DNA of 64,000 bases from Leptospirales bacterium (GTDB taxonomy: Bacteria > Spirochaetota > Leptospiria > Leptospirales > Leptonemataceae). Below the pieces are notes generated by a model, which was given only the letters and a program-made list of their open reading frames with translations, did no database searches and was not told where the DNA came from. Location of the stretch: assembly GCA_016788865.1 (NCBI GenBank), contig JAEUSB010000046.1, forward strand, positions 1-64,000, read 5' to 3'. Position 1 is the stretch's first letter, and every line of letters starts with the position of its first letter. The translations under genes and the position numbers were made by a program. Below are positions 54,070 to 63,135 of this stretch, piece after piece.

Positions 54070-54955
54070 CGAGCGTCTCTTTCAAGTCTGCCATGTTCAA
54101 TGGCAATACCACGCGGGTACTCGATTTCGCAAGACCCTCCATCTGACGCAGATACTCCTGGATCAAACTCAGGCGCATGGCTTCGGCTCCACCGGGCTGG
54201 CCGACAGCCTCTGCAATCTTCTTAAGGCCGGTGGCAGTTGCAATGGCCAGTGCCTTGATCTCTGATGCTTCACCTTCAGCCTGGTTCACGGTCTTCTGCT
54301 TTTCACCCTCAGACTTATTGATGAGCTCCTGCTTCATGCCTTCCGACTTGTTGATACGTGAAGTCTTTTCGCCCTCTGAGCGGGCAATGGTCGCACGCTT
54401 GTCACGCTCGGCAGTCATTTGCTTTTCCATACTTTGTAAGATGGATTTGGGCGGCGTAATGTTCTGAATCTCGTAACGAAGAATGTTGATACCCCATGGT
54501 TCAGCAGCATCATCTACGATCTTAACAATCTTGGCGTTCAGGGTTTCGCGCTCTTCAAATGTCTTATCGAGCTCAAGATGTCCGAGTGCTGCCCGCATTG
54601 CAGTCTGTGCGAGCTGAATGAGCGCATAACGGTAATTGGAAACATTGTAGGCAGCGCGGTACGGATCTTCTACCTTCATATAGATGACACCGTCAACCTG
54701 TATCTGCACGTTATCTCCGGTAATACAGACCTGAACAGGAACGTCGATGGCCTCTTCCTTTAGCGTAAGCTTATACGTGATCCGATCGAGAAATGGAATC
54801 AGCGAATGAAAGCCAGAGCCCAGCGCCTTGTGAAACTTCCCAAGTCTCTCTACCAGGTACACTTCCTGAGCCGGCACAATGCGAATGGAAAGTGCAAACT
54901 TAATGAATACATAGATTCCAAAGATGATGAATATGATCATTCCTACCGTTTCCAT
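54038..54955 (-). CDS. SPFH (stomatin/prohibitin-like) membrane scaffold protein
   Basis: A 305-residue protein with one N-terminal membrane helix (about 2-24) and a Band-7/SPFH domain (about 28-200: PAQEVYLVERLGKFHKALGSG and VDGVIYMKVEDPYRAAYNV). A helical tail with KSEGEKQKTVNQAEGEASEIKALA follows. SPFH proteins form ring-shaped cages in the membrane that contain proteases or lipids. It is a tandem duplicate of the gene just before it, which ends one base before this start. It overlaps the cmoB-like start by 32 bases. The paralogue pair probably builds a hetero-oligomer, which is inference. Confidence 0.92.
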   Translation of the reverse strand: METVGMIIFIIFGIYVFIKFALSIRIVPAQEVYLVERLGKFHKALGSGFHSLIPFLDRITYKLTLKEEAIDVPVQVCITGDNVQIQVDGVIYMKVEDPYRAAYNVSNYRYALIQLAQTAMRAALGHLELDKTFEERETLNAKIVKIVDDAAEPWGINILRYEIQNITPPKSILQSMEKQMTAERDKRATIARSEGEKTSRINKSEGMKQELINKSEGEKQKTVNQAEGEASEIKALAIATATGLKKIAEAVGQPGGAEAMRLSLIQEYLRQMEGLAKSSTRVVLPLNMADLKETLGGLGLKSKQE

Positions 54956-54956
54956 C

Positions 54957-55901
54957 TCAACCTCCCTGTCCTTGATTGCCGGACGTTGAGCCCGGAGCGG
55001 CTTTGGTCATTAGTTCCGAGAACCCGGCCATGAATCCCTGGATATTTGCAAGTCCAACGGGAACCACAGAGGTTTGCGCCTCTGCTATAACCTGACCAAA
55101 CTGTTTGATGTACTCTTCCACAATGCGCATCTGCACGGCCCGCGCACCGGATGGATGCTGCATTGCAGAAGCCACCTCGCGGAGCGCTGTTGCGGTAGCT
55201 TCCGCCACGAGTTCAATGCGTTTTGCATTCCCTTCCGCTTCGTTGATTTGCCGCTGTTTTTGTCCCTCGGAGATGTTGATTGCTTCCGCCTTTTCTCCTT
55301 CCGAAAGATTGATGAGAGCGGCGCGTTCCCCTTCTGAATGTGCAATGTCCGCACGCTTGTCCCGCTCTGCCGTCATCTGCTTTTCCATTGTCTGGAGAAT
55401 GGTTTTTGGAGGGATGATGTTCTTGATTTCATAACGGGTGATCTTGACACCCCAGGGGGCACTGGCATGATCAATAGCCCGCACAATTGCATCGTTGATA
55501 CGAACGCGTTCTACGAAAGTGCGATCGAGCTCAAGCTTGCCGATCTCTGAACGCATGCTCGTTTGGGCGAGCTGGATAGAGGCAAATTTGTAATCCTGAA
55601 TTCCGTAACTGGCGAGCTTGGGATCAAGAACGCGCATGTAGAGAATTCCATCCACCTCAACCTGAACATTATCTTTGGTGATACAAATCTGGGGTGCGAC
55701 GTCGATGACTTCTTCCATAATAACGTGCTTGTACGCCACCCGCTCGATGATCGGAACTAGAATATGCCATCCTGGAGATAGTACGCCGGCAAAATTACCA
55801 AGCCTTTCTTTAATATATGCATGTTGCTGCGGCACAATAATGAGGGTGAGCCGCATAAAGAACAAAAAGATTATCAGGCCAACTGCCAATGAAAAGATCA
55901 T
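54957..55901 (-). CDS. SPFH (stomatin/prohibitin-like) membrane scaffold protein, first copy
   Basis: A 314-residue protein, closely related to the next gene: one N-terminal helix, SPFH domain (PQQHAYIKERLGNFAGVLSPG and VDGILYMRVLDPKLASYG) and a helical tail with NLSEGEKAEAINISEGQKQRQ. GGAGG stands five bases before the ATG at 55901. An inverted repeat and a perfect -35 element lie immediately upstream, so it may have its own regulated promoter in addition to reading from nfeD. It belongs with nfeD, as in the usual NfeD-stomatin gene pair. Confidence 0.93.
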   Translation of the reverse strand: MIFSLAVGLIIFLFFMRLTLIIVPQQHAYIKERLGNFAGVLSPGWHILVPIIERVAYKHVIMEEVIDVAPQICITKDNVQVEVDGILYMRVLDPKLASYGIQDYKFASIQLAQTSMRSEIGKLELDRTFVERVRINDAIVRAIDHASAPWGVKITRYEIKNIIPPKTILQTMEKQMTAERDKRADIAHSEGERAALINLSEGEKAEAINISEGQKQRQINEAEGNAKRIELVAEATATALREVASAMQHPSGARAVQMRIVEEYIKQFGQVIAEAQTSVVPVGLANIQGFMAGFSELMTKAAPGSTSGNQGQGG

Positions 55902-55918
55902 AGGTCCTCCGGGGAATC

Positions 55919-55950
55919 TCGTCAGTAAGCTGCTGACGATTCATTGTCAA
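55919..55950 (-). promoter_or_regulatory. Possible promoter and operator-like palindrome for the SPFH pair
   Basis: On the minus strand, TTGACA (55945-55950) is a perfect -35 hexamer; 17 bases on lies TACTGA (55922-55927), a weak -10. A perfect 7-base inverted repeat (TCGTCAG 55919-55925, CTGACGA 55933-55939, 7-base loop) covers the spacer and -10, as an operator would. Confidence 0.45.
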
Positions 55951-55986
55951 TGACTTTTGGCCTGCTTTTCAGATGGAAAAAAAGAC

Positions 55987-56424
55987 CTAGGAATCTACCC
56001 GCTCTACAGTGAGCGTCATCTGATCCCGCTTCACAATGCGAACGCGTTTGCCTACTTCAATGCTTTGACCGGCAACTGCTTTCCAGGAACTCTGATGCAC
56101 GTGAACTCGGCCCGGGTTTTCAGGTTCAATTGCTTCAACGACTTCTACAACCTTGCCGACCATCACATCGTCTTCGCTTAGCGCTTCTTTCTTCTCAAGA
56201 GCTGGAAAGTATTTGTAAACCTGCCCACGGAAAAGGAGGAACAAACCAAGTGAAATCAAGATCCAGGCAAAGATTTGAGTTACGATATCCTGCAGCCAAC
56301 CGCAGGCAATGAGAATGCCTGTGACCACAGCGCCCAACCCCAGGAACAGGGAGACGAGGCCGGGAACCAGTATTTCTAACAAGGCGAGCGCAACGCCGCC
56401 GACAACCCAAATGATCCAGTGCAT
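55987..56424 (-). CDS. NfeD-family membrane protein
   Basis: A 145-residue protein of the short NfeD type: two to three membrane helices in the first 70 residues (IWVVGGVALALLEILVPG and following) and a C-terminal OB-fold (VGKVVEVVEAIEPENPGRVHVHQ, then ESIEVGKRVRIVKRDQMTLTVERV-like end). NfeD proteins partner SPFH proteins and anchor in their cages. Its ATG overlaps the ftsZ TAA by one base (TAATG), which links it to the division cluster. An 85-base gap separates it from the first SPFH gene. Family call is strong. Confidence 0.9.
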   Translation of the reverse strand: MHWIIWVVGGVALALLEILVPGLVSLFLGLGAVVTGILIACGWLQDIVTQIFAWILISLGLFLLFRGQVYKYFPALEKKEALSEDDVMVGKVVEVVEAIEPENPGRVHVHQSSWKAVAGQSIEVGKRVRIVKRDQMTLTVERVDS

Positions 56425-57620
56425 TATCGCTTACGCAAGTAAGCAGGTATCTCTAGATTATTCAAATCTATTTTTCCCGGATTTCCGTACTGGCGAACCA
56501 CCTCTTCGGTCTCGTCCGGCTCTGCCTGGGTTTGAGGTAGATAGTCGTCAGCCGGGCTTTGCCTTCTGGCAGGTTGGGCGGAGGGAAAATAAGGCTTCCG
56601 TCCCTGTTCCGGTTTTGCCACCTCGGGGCTTCCAGGGAAAAGAGGCTTCTTGCCTGGAGCTGCGGCGCGCCGAAATCCCGTTGCAATTACTGTAACTCGG
56701 ATCTTTTCGCGGAGAGCAGGATCGATTGTCATTCCTATGATGATGTTCGCGGCTGGATCCACCTTCTGGGTGATGAGCTCACTTACGTCTTTCCATTCTT
56801 TCATGGCCATGTCTTCGCCACCGCAGACATTGATCAGCACACCTGTCGCCCCTTCCACGCTTTGCTCCTCGAGTAGCGCATTGTTAATGGCCTGGTGAAC
56901 CGCATCGGACACTCGATTGTCACCCATTCCTTCCCCGGCTCCCATAATGGCATCGCCGGTTTCCTTCATCACAGCCTGGACGTCGGCAAAATCCACGTTG
57001 ATTAGCCCGGCTTCGTTCACAAGGTCAGAAATTCCGCGCACAGCTCCAAGCAGAACATCATCCACAATACGAAACGCAACGTCGACCGGGGTATTCTGTT
57101 CGATCACTTTGAAGATCGAATCATTCTTTATTGTAATGAGCGTATCCACTTTATCGCGCAGACTCGAAAGCCCTTTCATTGCAAATTCCCGCCGGCGCTT
57201 CCCTTCCACTTCAAACGGCACAGTAACAACAGCGACTGTGAGAGCCTTCAGTTCACGCGCCACCTCAGCAATCACCGGGGCCGCACCCGTCCCTGTGCCA
57301 CCTCCCATGCCAGCCGTTATGAAAACCATATCGGCACCTTTCAATGCCTGTAAAATGCGATCTCTATCTTCCTGCGCTGCTCGCGTGCCAATTTCCGGAT
57401 CGCCACCGGCTCCCATGCCGCGCGTAGTTTTTTGTCCAATCGCGATTCGGATCTCCGCCCGCGACTTCTTGAGGACCTGTTCATCTGTGTTGATGACAAT
57501 GAAGTCCACGCCGCGAAGATTTGCGTCAATCATGCGATTCACGGCATTCATTCCGCCGCCGCCAACGCCCACTACTTTGATCAGTGCCGGTGATGTTTTT
57601 TCTTCTACTAACTGCATCAT
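56424..57620 (-). CDS. ftsZ: Cell division GTPase FtsZ
   Basis: A 398-residue tubulin-like GTPase. The start ATG at 57620 is chosen because GAGGG sits eight bases upstream; a TTG six bases earlier is too close to it. [15 protein letters not shown] opens the GTPase domain and the tubulin signature is [19 protein letters not shown] variable linker (about 320-380) leads to the conserved C-terminal peptide [12 protein letters not shown], which binds FtsA and other partners. It is last of the division genes proper and overlaps nfeD by one base. Identity is very secure. Confidence 0.98.
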   Translation of the reverse strand: MMQLVEEKTSPALIKVVGVGGGGMNAVNRMIDANLRGVDFIVINTDEQVLKKSRAEIRIAIGQKTTRGMGAGGDPEIGTRAAQEDRDRILQALKGADMVFITAGMGGGTGTGAAPVIAEVARELKALTVAVVTVPFEVEGKRRREFAMKGLSSLRDKVDTLITIKNDSIFKVIEQNTPVDVAFRIVDDVLLGAVRGISDLVNEAGLINVDFADVQAVMKETGDAIMGAGEGMGDNRVSDAVHQAINNALLEEQSVEGATGVLINVCGGEDMAMKEWKDVSELITQKVDPAANIIIGMTIDPALREKIRVTVIATGFRRAAAPGKKPLFPGSPEVAKPEQGRKPYFPSAQPARRQSPADDYLPQTQAEPDETEEVVRQYGNPGKIDLNNLEIPAYLRKR

Positions 57621-57648
57621 GTTCAAACCCTCGAATAGTTAAAAAATA

Positions 57649-58872
57649 TTACAAATTCTCAGAAACCCAATTCTTGAATTTCTGCACCCATCCAGAACCC
57701 GTGCCCGAAGAGGACGAACGCCCGGGCTCGCGCTTTTCCGTGGCCGCAGCGGAAAGCAGGAGGCCAACGGCAGTTGCAAATTCAGGCCCCTCAACGCGCT
57801 CTGAAAAACCACCTGGCGTCTGGGGCAGACCCTTGCGAGCAGCAAGGGCAAATACTTCTTCGGCCAGACCAACCGCACCTTCTACGCGACTACCGCCACC
57901 GGTGAGCACAATCCCACCCGCCAGCGATGACTTCTTACCGGAGCGCTTCAATTCCTGATCGACAAGCTCAAAGATCTCTCGCATCCGCGGTTCAATAATC
58001 GCTGCAATCTCCTGCCGCAATACCCAGCGCGGTGGTCTGCCAGCCAGCGCCGGCAGCTCAATCTTCTCGATTGGATCAACCGATGCTACTTGCGCGGAGC
58101 CGGAATTCTTCTTGATGCTCTCCGCCGTTTCCATTGGAATCTTTAGCCCTATGGAGAGGTCCTGAGTGACATGCGTGCCCCCCAACGGGACCACACTGGA
58201 AAACTGAACGCCGCCTTCCACAAACATGATAATATCGGTGCTTCCGCTACCTATGTCCAGAACAGCTACACCGAGGTCCTTCTCCCCGGACGTGAGCACA
58301 GCCTCAGCCGAGGCAAGCGACGACATAACCAGATTCAAAATGCGAATTCCGGCACCGTTCACTGCTTTCTTTAAGTTGGTCACGGCCGTCCTTCCTGCTG
58401 TGACGATGTGAACCTCAGCCTCCAGACGAACACCCGTCATTCCGATGGGATCGCGAATTCCGCTCTGGTCATCGACAATGAATTCTCGAGAAAGTACGTG
58501 TAATATGTCCTGATCTGCAGGTATGCGAATGTTTTGTGCGCCTTCAATCACGCGAAGCACGTCACTTTCCATTACGACTCTGTCACGATTTGTAACGGCT
58601 ACCACGCCGCGCGAATTCTCCCCGCGCAAATGCTTCCCGGTAACATTGACGACTGCGTCCTCGACAACCAGACCGCTCATCAGCTCGGCTTCCCTGGCAG
58701 CTTCCTGGATCGACTGCACGGTTCCTTCAATGTTCACAATAGCCCCGTTTCTAACACCACGCGACGGAGCAACGCCAACGCCGTTCACCTGAACCTCGTT
58801 TTCATCGCCGCGGCGCCCCATCAGCACGCGAACGTAGCTGGATCCAATGTCAATTGCTGAGAATTCTCTCAT
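57649..58872 (-). CDS. ftsA: Cell division protein FtsA
   Basis: A 407-residue actin-like protein that anchors FtsZ filaments to the membrane. FSAIDIGSSYVRVLMG gives the first phosphate loop, LGVAVLDIGSGSTDIIMF the second, and GIVLTGGGSRVEGAVGLAEEVF the adenosine region. The C-terminus ends in WVQKFKNWVSENL, an amphipathic membrane-binding helix, as expected. Its start overlaps the ftsQ stop (ATGA), and 28 bases separate it from ftsZ. Identity is very secure. Confidence 0.97.
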   Translation of the reverse strand: MREFSAIDIGSSYVRVLMGRRGDENEVQVNGVGVAPSRGVRNGAIVNIEGTVQSIQEAAREAELMSGLVVEDAVVNVTGKHLRGENSRGVVAVTNRDRVVMESDVLRVIEGAQNIRIPADQDILHVLSREFIVDDQSGIRDPIGMTGVRLEAEVHIVTAGRTAVTNLKKAVNGAGIRILNLVMSSLASAEAVLTSGEKDLGVAVLDIGSGSTDIIMFVEGGVQFSSVVPLGGTHVTQDLSIGLKIPMETAESIKKNSGSAQVASVDPIEKIELPALAGRPPRWVLRQEIAAIIEPRMREIFELVDQELKRSGKKSSLAGGIVLTGGGSRVEGAVGLAEEVFALAARKGLPQTPGGFSERVEGPEFATAVGLLLSAAATEKREPGRSSSSGTGSGWVQKFKNWVSENL

Positions 58873-59591
58873 GATTGCGGCTGGTAGAGCGCGTTCTTGC
58901 CGCGAAGATCTATCCGGCCTTTCTGGCGCCCCTCCTTTTCAAAATATGCAAGCGATGCCGTTATTCGCTCAACAGTGCCAATGGTCAGATCTGGCACATC
59001 CATTTGTATGGGTGGTCTGATCATAAACAACGTGTAATAGCCCTTTCGCACCAGGATTTCTGAGATTCGCTTCTCAAGATCCGGAGTTTGTTCGCGAATG
59101 CTTCTGAGTGAAAGCAAGGTTTCGCTCAGACCCTCACCCGATGCATTGTTACCCTGAATCCGAAAAGCCCCCGAGATAATCGGCGAAGCGGTGCAACGTC
59201 CATCGTAATGCAGAATTCTTCCGGACTCATCTACATCGATCATGCTTCCGTCAAGACGAAGCACTGCGGAACACAGTCGTTCGTGAACACGAATAATAAT
59301 CTCACCGTTTTCGTCCTGCATCACCACCGACTGAATCGCAGGGATAGAGAGCAATTTGTTCCGTGCAGTAAAGAGATCGCCGCGTGTCATCGGCGCCTCT
59401 GGCTTTAGCCCCGACGCTTCGAGAACTTCAGCGGAGGTCAGGTAGGAATTCCCCGTTACTCGAATTTGCTTGACATTTGTGTAGCTCTTTCCGTAGTAGA
59501 TGGCAATGCCTGCACCGGCCACAACGAGCAGCACGGAAGAAAGAATTAGAAAGACAAAGAGGTTACGTCGCTCTGACGCAGGCTCCACCAT
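58869..59591 (-). CDS. ftsQ: Cell division protein FtsQ/DivIB
   Basis: A 240-residue bitopic protein with one membrane helix (about 10-33), a POTRA domain (VKQIRVTGNSYLTSAEVLEASGL, read as V-T-G-N-S) and a beta domain with IIRVHERLCSAVLRLDGSMIDVDESG. It links cytoplasmic and periplasmic division parts by binding FtsB/FtsL. Sequence conservation in this family is low and position between murC and ftsA helps the call. It overlaps ftsA and lies 51 bases after murC. Confidence 0.9.
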   Translation of the reverse strand: MVEPASERRNLFVFLILSSVLLVVAGAGIAIYYGKSYTNVKQIRVTGNSYLTSAEVLEASGLKPEAPMTRGDLFTARNKLLSIPAIQSVVMQDENGEIIIRVHERLCSAVLRLDGSMIDVDESGRILHYDGRCTASPIISGAFRIQGNNASGEGLSETLLSLRSIREQTPDLEKRISEILVRKGYYTLFMIRPPIQMDVPDLTIGTVERITASLAYFEKEGRQKGRIDLRGKNALYQPQS

Positions 59592-59642
59592 GAGCGATGG
59601 AATATATTATGTCTCATTGCCGTGCAACTAAAAATTGAAATC

Positions 59643-60965
59643 TCAAGCCTGTCCCAGAGCTTTCAGCGCATTTCTACCCAAATAAGAGACATCGCCTGCA
59701 CCCTGAAAGAGTACAATGTCGTTTGGACCCGCGCTTTTGAGCAACAACGGTAACTCCGGATCTGAGGTCATTCGAGCTCTACCGCCCATCAAGCTCACAA
59801 GCCACTCGGAATCGACGCCAGGAATCGGCACCTCCCCGGCGGAATAGAGCGGCAGGAGCCAACATTCGTCTGCAATCGAAAGCACCCGGGCAAAGCCCGG
59901 GCCGTGCTCCTGAGTCCGAGTGAAGCGATGTGGCTGAAACACGATCCTAATCCGCTTGCCCGGATTTCGGATCTGCAAGGCACGGAGAACTGCTGCAATT
60001 TCAGAAGGATGATGACCATAATCATCGTAAATGAGGGCACCATTCGTCGTTCCGATTAGCTCCATCCGGCGTTCGACGCCAGGAAAGGTGGACACCGCCT
60101 CGAGCGCGATCTGCGGATCAAAAACCAGAGAACCGCGGCGGCGCAGGGTATCAAAGAGTGCAAACAACCCCAGAGCGTTTGACGCAAAGTGCCGCCCGGG
60201 CAATGCCACGGAAAGCTCACCGAGTTGCTCTCCGTGATAGCTAACCTTGAGTCGATCGGTTTCGCCGATAAAGGTGCCCATGTAGTCTGCAATCGCCGCG
60301 CTTGTTGAATATGTGGTGCCGGGCAAATGTCGAAGAACTTCATCTTCTGCATTTACGACCGCTATTTCACCTTCTGTAGCAAAGCGCCGAAACGCATCGT
60401 GCAACGTTTGCTCATCGCCGTAATGATCCAGGTGATCTCGATCGACGTTAAGCGCCAATCGCACGTTTGCTCCACTGCGCAGAAACGATCCATCCGACTC
60501 ATCGGTCTCAAACACGGCAACGTCCTTGCCCCGCCGCATACCCTGGGCCAGGTATTTTGGTCGGCCTCCGGCAAAAATGGTTGGATCCATTCCAATCTGA
60601 AGAAGCACCCAACCGGCAATGGAGGTTGTAGATGTTTTGCCATGTGTTCCAGCAATTCCGATTCGAACCGGGTGATCGGACAGTATCTCTCGCAAGAAAT
60701 CCATGCGATGATATATCTTTAGCGACCCGGACTCACTTCGCATCCGCGCGGCCATGAGCTCCGGATGATCAGCGGGAATTGCTGAGCTGAAAACGACGGC
60801 ATCCACGCTGGCTATTCGACGCGGATCAATGTCCGTAAACACTGTCAGGCCCGGTTGATTTTGCCCCCGGGGGTCGCAGCCCTGAACTTCGTGACCGGAT
60901 GCAGAAGCCAGGTGCGCGAGCGGAAGCATTCCTGATCCGCCGATTCCAATGAAGTAAACTTTCAT
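59643..60965 (-). CDS. murC: UDP-N-acetylmuramate--L-alanine ligase
   Basis: A 440-residue Mur ligase that adds L-Ala to UDP-MurNAc. GIGGSGMLPLAHLASASGHEV is the MurC N-terminal dinucleotide-like fold, GIAGTHGKTSTTSIAGWVL the ATP P-loop, and RDHLDHYGDEQ and IYDDYGHHPSEIAAVLRAL the catalytic and C-terminal motifs. Its start overlaps murG (ATGA). Identity is very secure. Confidence 0.97.
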   Translation of the reverse strand: MKVYFIGIGGSGMLPLAHLASASGHEVQGCDPRGQNQPGLTVFTDIDPRRIASVDAVVFSSAIPADHPELMAARMRSESGSLKIYHRMDFLREILSDHPVRIGIAGTHGKTSTTSIAGWVLLQIGMDPTIFAGGRPKYLAQGMRRGKDVAVFETDESDGSFLRSGANVRLALNVDRDHLDHYGDEQTLHDAFRRFATEGEIAVVNAEDEVLRHLPGTTYSTSAAIADYMGTFIGETDRLKVSYHGEQLGELSVALPGRHFASNALGLFALFDTLRRRGSLVFDPQIALEAVSTFPGVERRMELIGTTNGALIYDDYGHHPSEIAAVLRALQIRNPGKRIRIVFQPHRFTRTQEHGPGFARVLSIADECWLLPLYSAGEVPIPGVDSEWLVSLMGGRARMTSDPELPLLLKSAGPNDIVLFQGAGDVSYLGRNALKALGQA

Positions 60966-61999
60966 GTGGCTTCTATAGCTTCCGCAATCCGCGCCGCTGC
61001 GTTGTCGTGGAAGAGCTTTCTGGAGGCTTCTGCCATTTTGCCAGCGGCCGTTTTGTCACCGAGCAATTCTTGCAAAATCGCCGCCAGGCGGTCCGGACTG
61101 CTATCACGCTGATCGATTACTTGCGCGGCGCCAGCGTGTTCGCAGATTCGAGCATTCGCCAGTTGGTGTCCGTCCTTTGAACTTGCAAGGGGGACGAGCA
61201 CCATGGGCAAACCAAAAAGCATGGCTTCGGTTAGAATGCCAGCACCTGAACGGGAAACGAGTACGTGTGCCTGCCGGTACAGTTCCTGGATGTTCGCGTG
61301 AAAGCCAAACAGCGTTACGTTTGACCGTTCGCCAATCTTTGCCCGAACACTTTCGAGATTATTCTCACCACACTGCAAGAACCAGGTGTATTTTTCAGTC
61401 CAGGCATGGTCCAGAAACAGCCCCACCATCATTTCATTCAGTTGTCTGGCACCCTGACTGCCACCAAGAATGAGGATAGATTTTGACTTGTCGGCCCATG
61501 AATGGCCGGCCGCCGCGGAACGTAGCTTAGCCCTGACAGGATTTCCGACGACGGAGACCCTGGGCAGGTTCACAACCGGAAAGGTTGCAAATATCTGCGC
61601 GGCAAATCGAGCGAAGAACCGTGTCACCTGTCCTGGGATTGCGTTCTGTTCGCAGAGGAATATCTTTTTGCGAAGTACAAGTGCGGCCAGCAACGCGGGA
61701 ATGGTTGGATAGCCTCCGAGTCCCAGCACAGCATCTGCGTCTCGCACGGGACCAATCGCATCGAGGAAAGCCCTCATCAACCGAAATGGATACGGAATGA
61801 GCGTTGAAAGTCCGGATGGAAACGGAGGTGCTCCGTATGAATACACCTTGAACGTGGCCGATTTCAAATCGGGATAGCTTTCATTCTTGATCAGAGTGAG
61901 AAACTCTACCTCATGCTTTCGCCGGCGTAGCTCCTCGGCCATAGCACAACCAGGCGAAATATGACCACCCGTACCCCCTGCAACGACGAGAACTTTCAT
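60962..61999 (-). CDS. murG: UDP-GlcNAc:lipid I N-acetylglucosaminyltransferase
   Basis: A 345-residue GT28 enzyme that converts lipid I to lipid II on the inner face of the membrane. GGTGGHISPGCAMAEEL is at residues 8-24; ILGGSQGARQLNEM and SRSGAGILTEAMLFGLPMVLVPL are the donor-binding motifs. It overlaps ftsW before it and murC after it by ATGA junctions. Identity is very secure. Confidence 0.98.
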   Translation of the reverse strand: MKVLVVAGGTGGHISPGCAMAEELRRRKHEVEFLTLIKNESYPDLKSATFKVYSYGAPPFPSGLSTLIPYPFRLMRAFLDAIGPVRDADAVLGLGGYPTIPALLAALVLRKKIFLCEQNAIPGQVTRFFARFAAQIFATFPVVNLPRVSVVGNPVRAKLRSAAAGHSWADKSKSILILGGSQGARQLNEMMVGLFLDHAWTEKYTWFLQCGENNLESVRAKIGERSNVTLFGFHANIQELYRQAHVLVSRSGAGILTEAMLFGLPMVLVPLASSKDGHQLANARICEHAGAAQVIDQRDSSPDRLAAILQELLGDKTAAGKMAEASRKLFHDNAAARIAEAIEAT

Positions 62000-63135
62000 T
62001 CAGCCTCACTCTGGCCGCATGCATTGAGTAACAGCCCGGCCATACAAAAACTTGCAACAAGCGAGGAACCTCCATAGCTAAAGAATGGAAGACTCACCCC
62101 GGTTGTAGGAACAAGACCGGTAACCACAGCCACATTCAGAAGACTCTGGACGATTAGCATCACAAGACAGCCCGCCCCCAGCATGAAATAGAAGGGCTGA
62201 TTGACGCGAACAAGCAATCGAACGCTGCGCCAGATAAATAGCACGTACAAGAGAAAAAGGAGGGCCACTCCAATCACACCGAAATCCTCTGCAAACAGCG
62301 CGAGAATAAAGTCAGTGTGCCCGAATGTCAAATAACGGTGCGCGAAACCCGTTCCGATGTCCGTACCCGAGATATTCCCTTCGTGAAAAGCCCTGAATGC
62401 GGTAACCAACTGGTAGCCACCTTCATGCCTGTGCGAGTACGGATCGAGCCAGACCCAGAATCGTTCCATTCTATAGTTCACAAGAAAGATGCCCAGGAGC
62501 AGCAAGGGAATCGACGATACTCCCACAAGCACAAGTCGAAGCATTGGGAAGCCAGACAGATAGATCATAATCGCAAGTACCGTCAGTGTGCAAATCGTCG
62601 TTCCATATTGAGGGCCAATGAGAATCAATAGGAGCACGCCGCCCATTAAGCTGAAGGGAAGAATCAGACGCCGGAAGTCCACTTCCCCTGAGTTGAGGTT
62701 TACTTTTCCAAGGATATGAGCGGCATAGATCAGAAGTGAAATCTTCGCAAATTCTGACGGCTGAAAGCGCACAGGACCAATGGCAAGCCATCTGTGAAAG
62801 CTCTCCGTCCTGGAAGAAACCTTCTGACCCAGACCCGGGACAAAGACCAGAAGGAGGCTCAAGGTGGTGAGCGCCAAAAACAATAGCGCATAACGTCTGA
62901 GAAAATCAAGCCGAATATAGGCACATACAAATAGCCCCAGTATACCCGGGACGGACCACAGCAGCTGTTTCGTAAAATAGTAATCCGGATCACCCTGGTC
63001 AATTCGCGCCTGGAGAGAGGACGCCGGATTGAGCGCAAAGAGCCCCATGCCTGCAATACAGAGAATAACACCAAACAAGAACAGATCCCGGCGACGCTCA
63101 AGAATCTCCAGAATAAAACTATAGTCATTTTTCAT
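61996..63135 (-). CDS. ftsW: Peptidoglycan glycosyltransferase FtsW
   Basis: A 379-residue SEDS-family polymerase with about ten membrane helices. The ATG at 63135 is chosen because it overlaps the murD stop by ATGA; a longer frame adds seven residues. GPVRFQPSEFAKISLLIYAAH and TGVSLPFFSYGGSSLVASF are family motifs, with the catalytic Asp region near DIGTGFAHRYLTFGHTDFI. It polymerises septal glycan with its partner PBP (FtsI), which is not in the window. The SEDS call is secure; FtsW rather than RodA is set by context. Confidence 0.95.
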   Translation of the reverse strand: MKNDYSFILEILERRRDLFLFGVILCIAGMGLFALNPASSLQARIDQGDPDYYFTKQLLWSVPGILGLFVCAYIRLDFLRRYALLFLALTTLSLLLVFVPGLGQKVSSRTESFHRWLAIGPVRFQPSEFAKISLLIYAAHILGKVNLNSGEVDFRRLILPFSLMGGVLLLILIGPQYGTTICTLTVLAIMIYLSGFPMLRLVLVGVSSIPLLLLGIFLVNYRMERFWVWLDPYSHRHEGGYQLVTAFRAFHEGNISGTDIGTGFAHRYLTFGHTDFILALFAEDFGVIGVALLFLLYVLFIWRSVRLLVRVNQPFYFMLGAGCLVMLIVQSLLNVAVVTGLVPTTGVSLPFFSYGGSSLVASFCMAGLLLNACGQSEAE

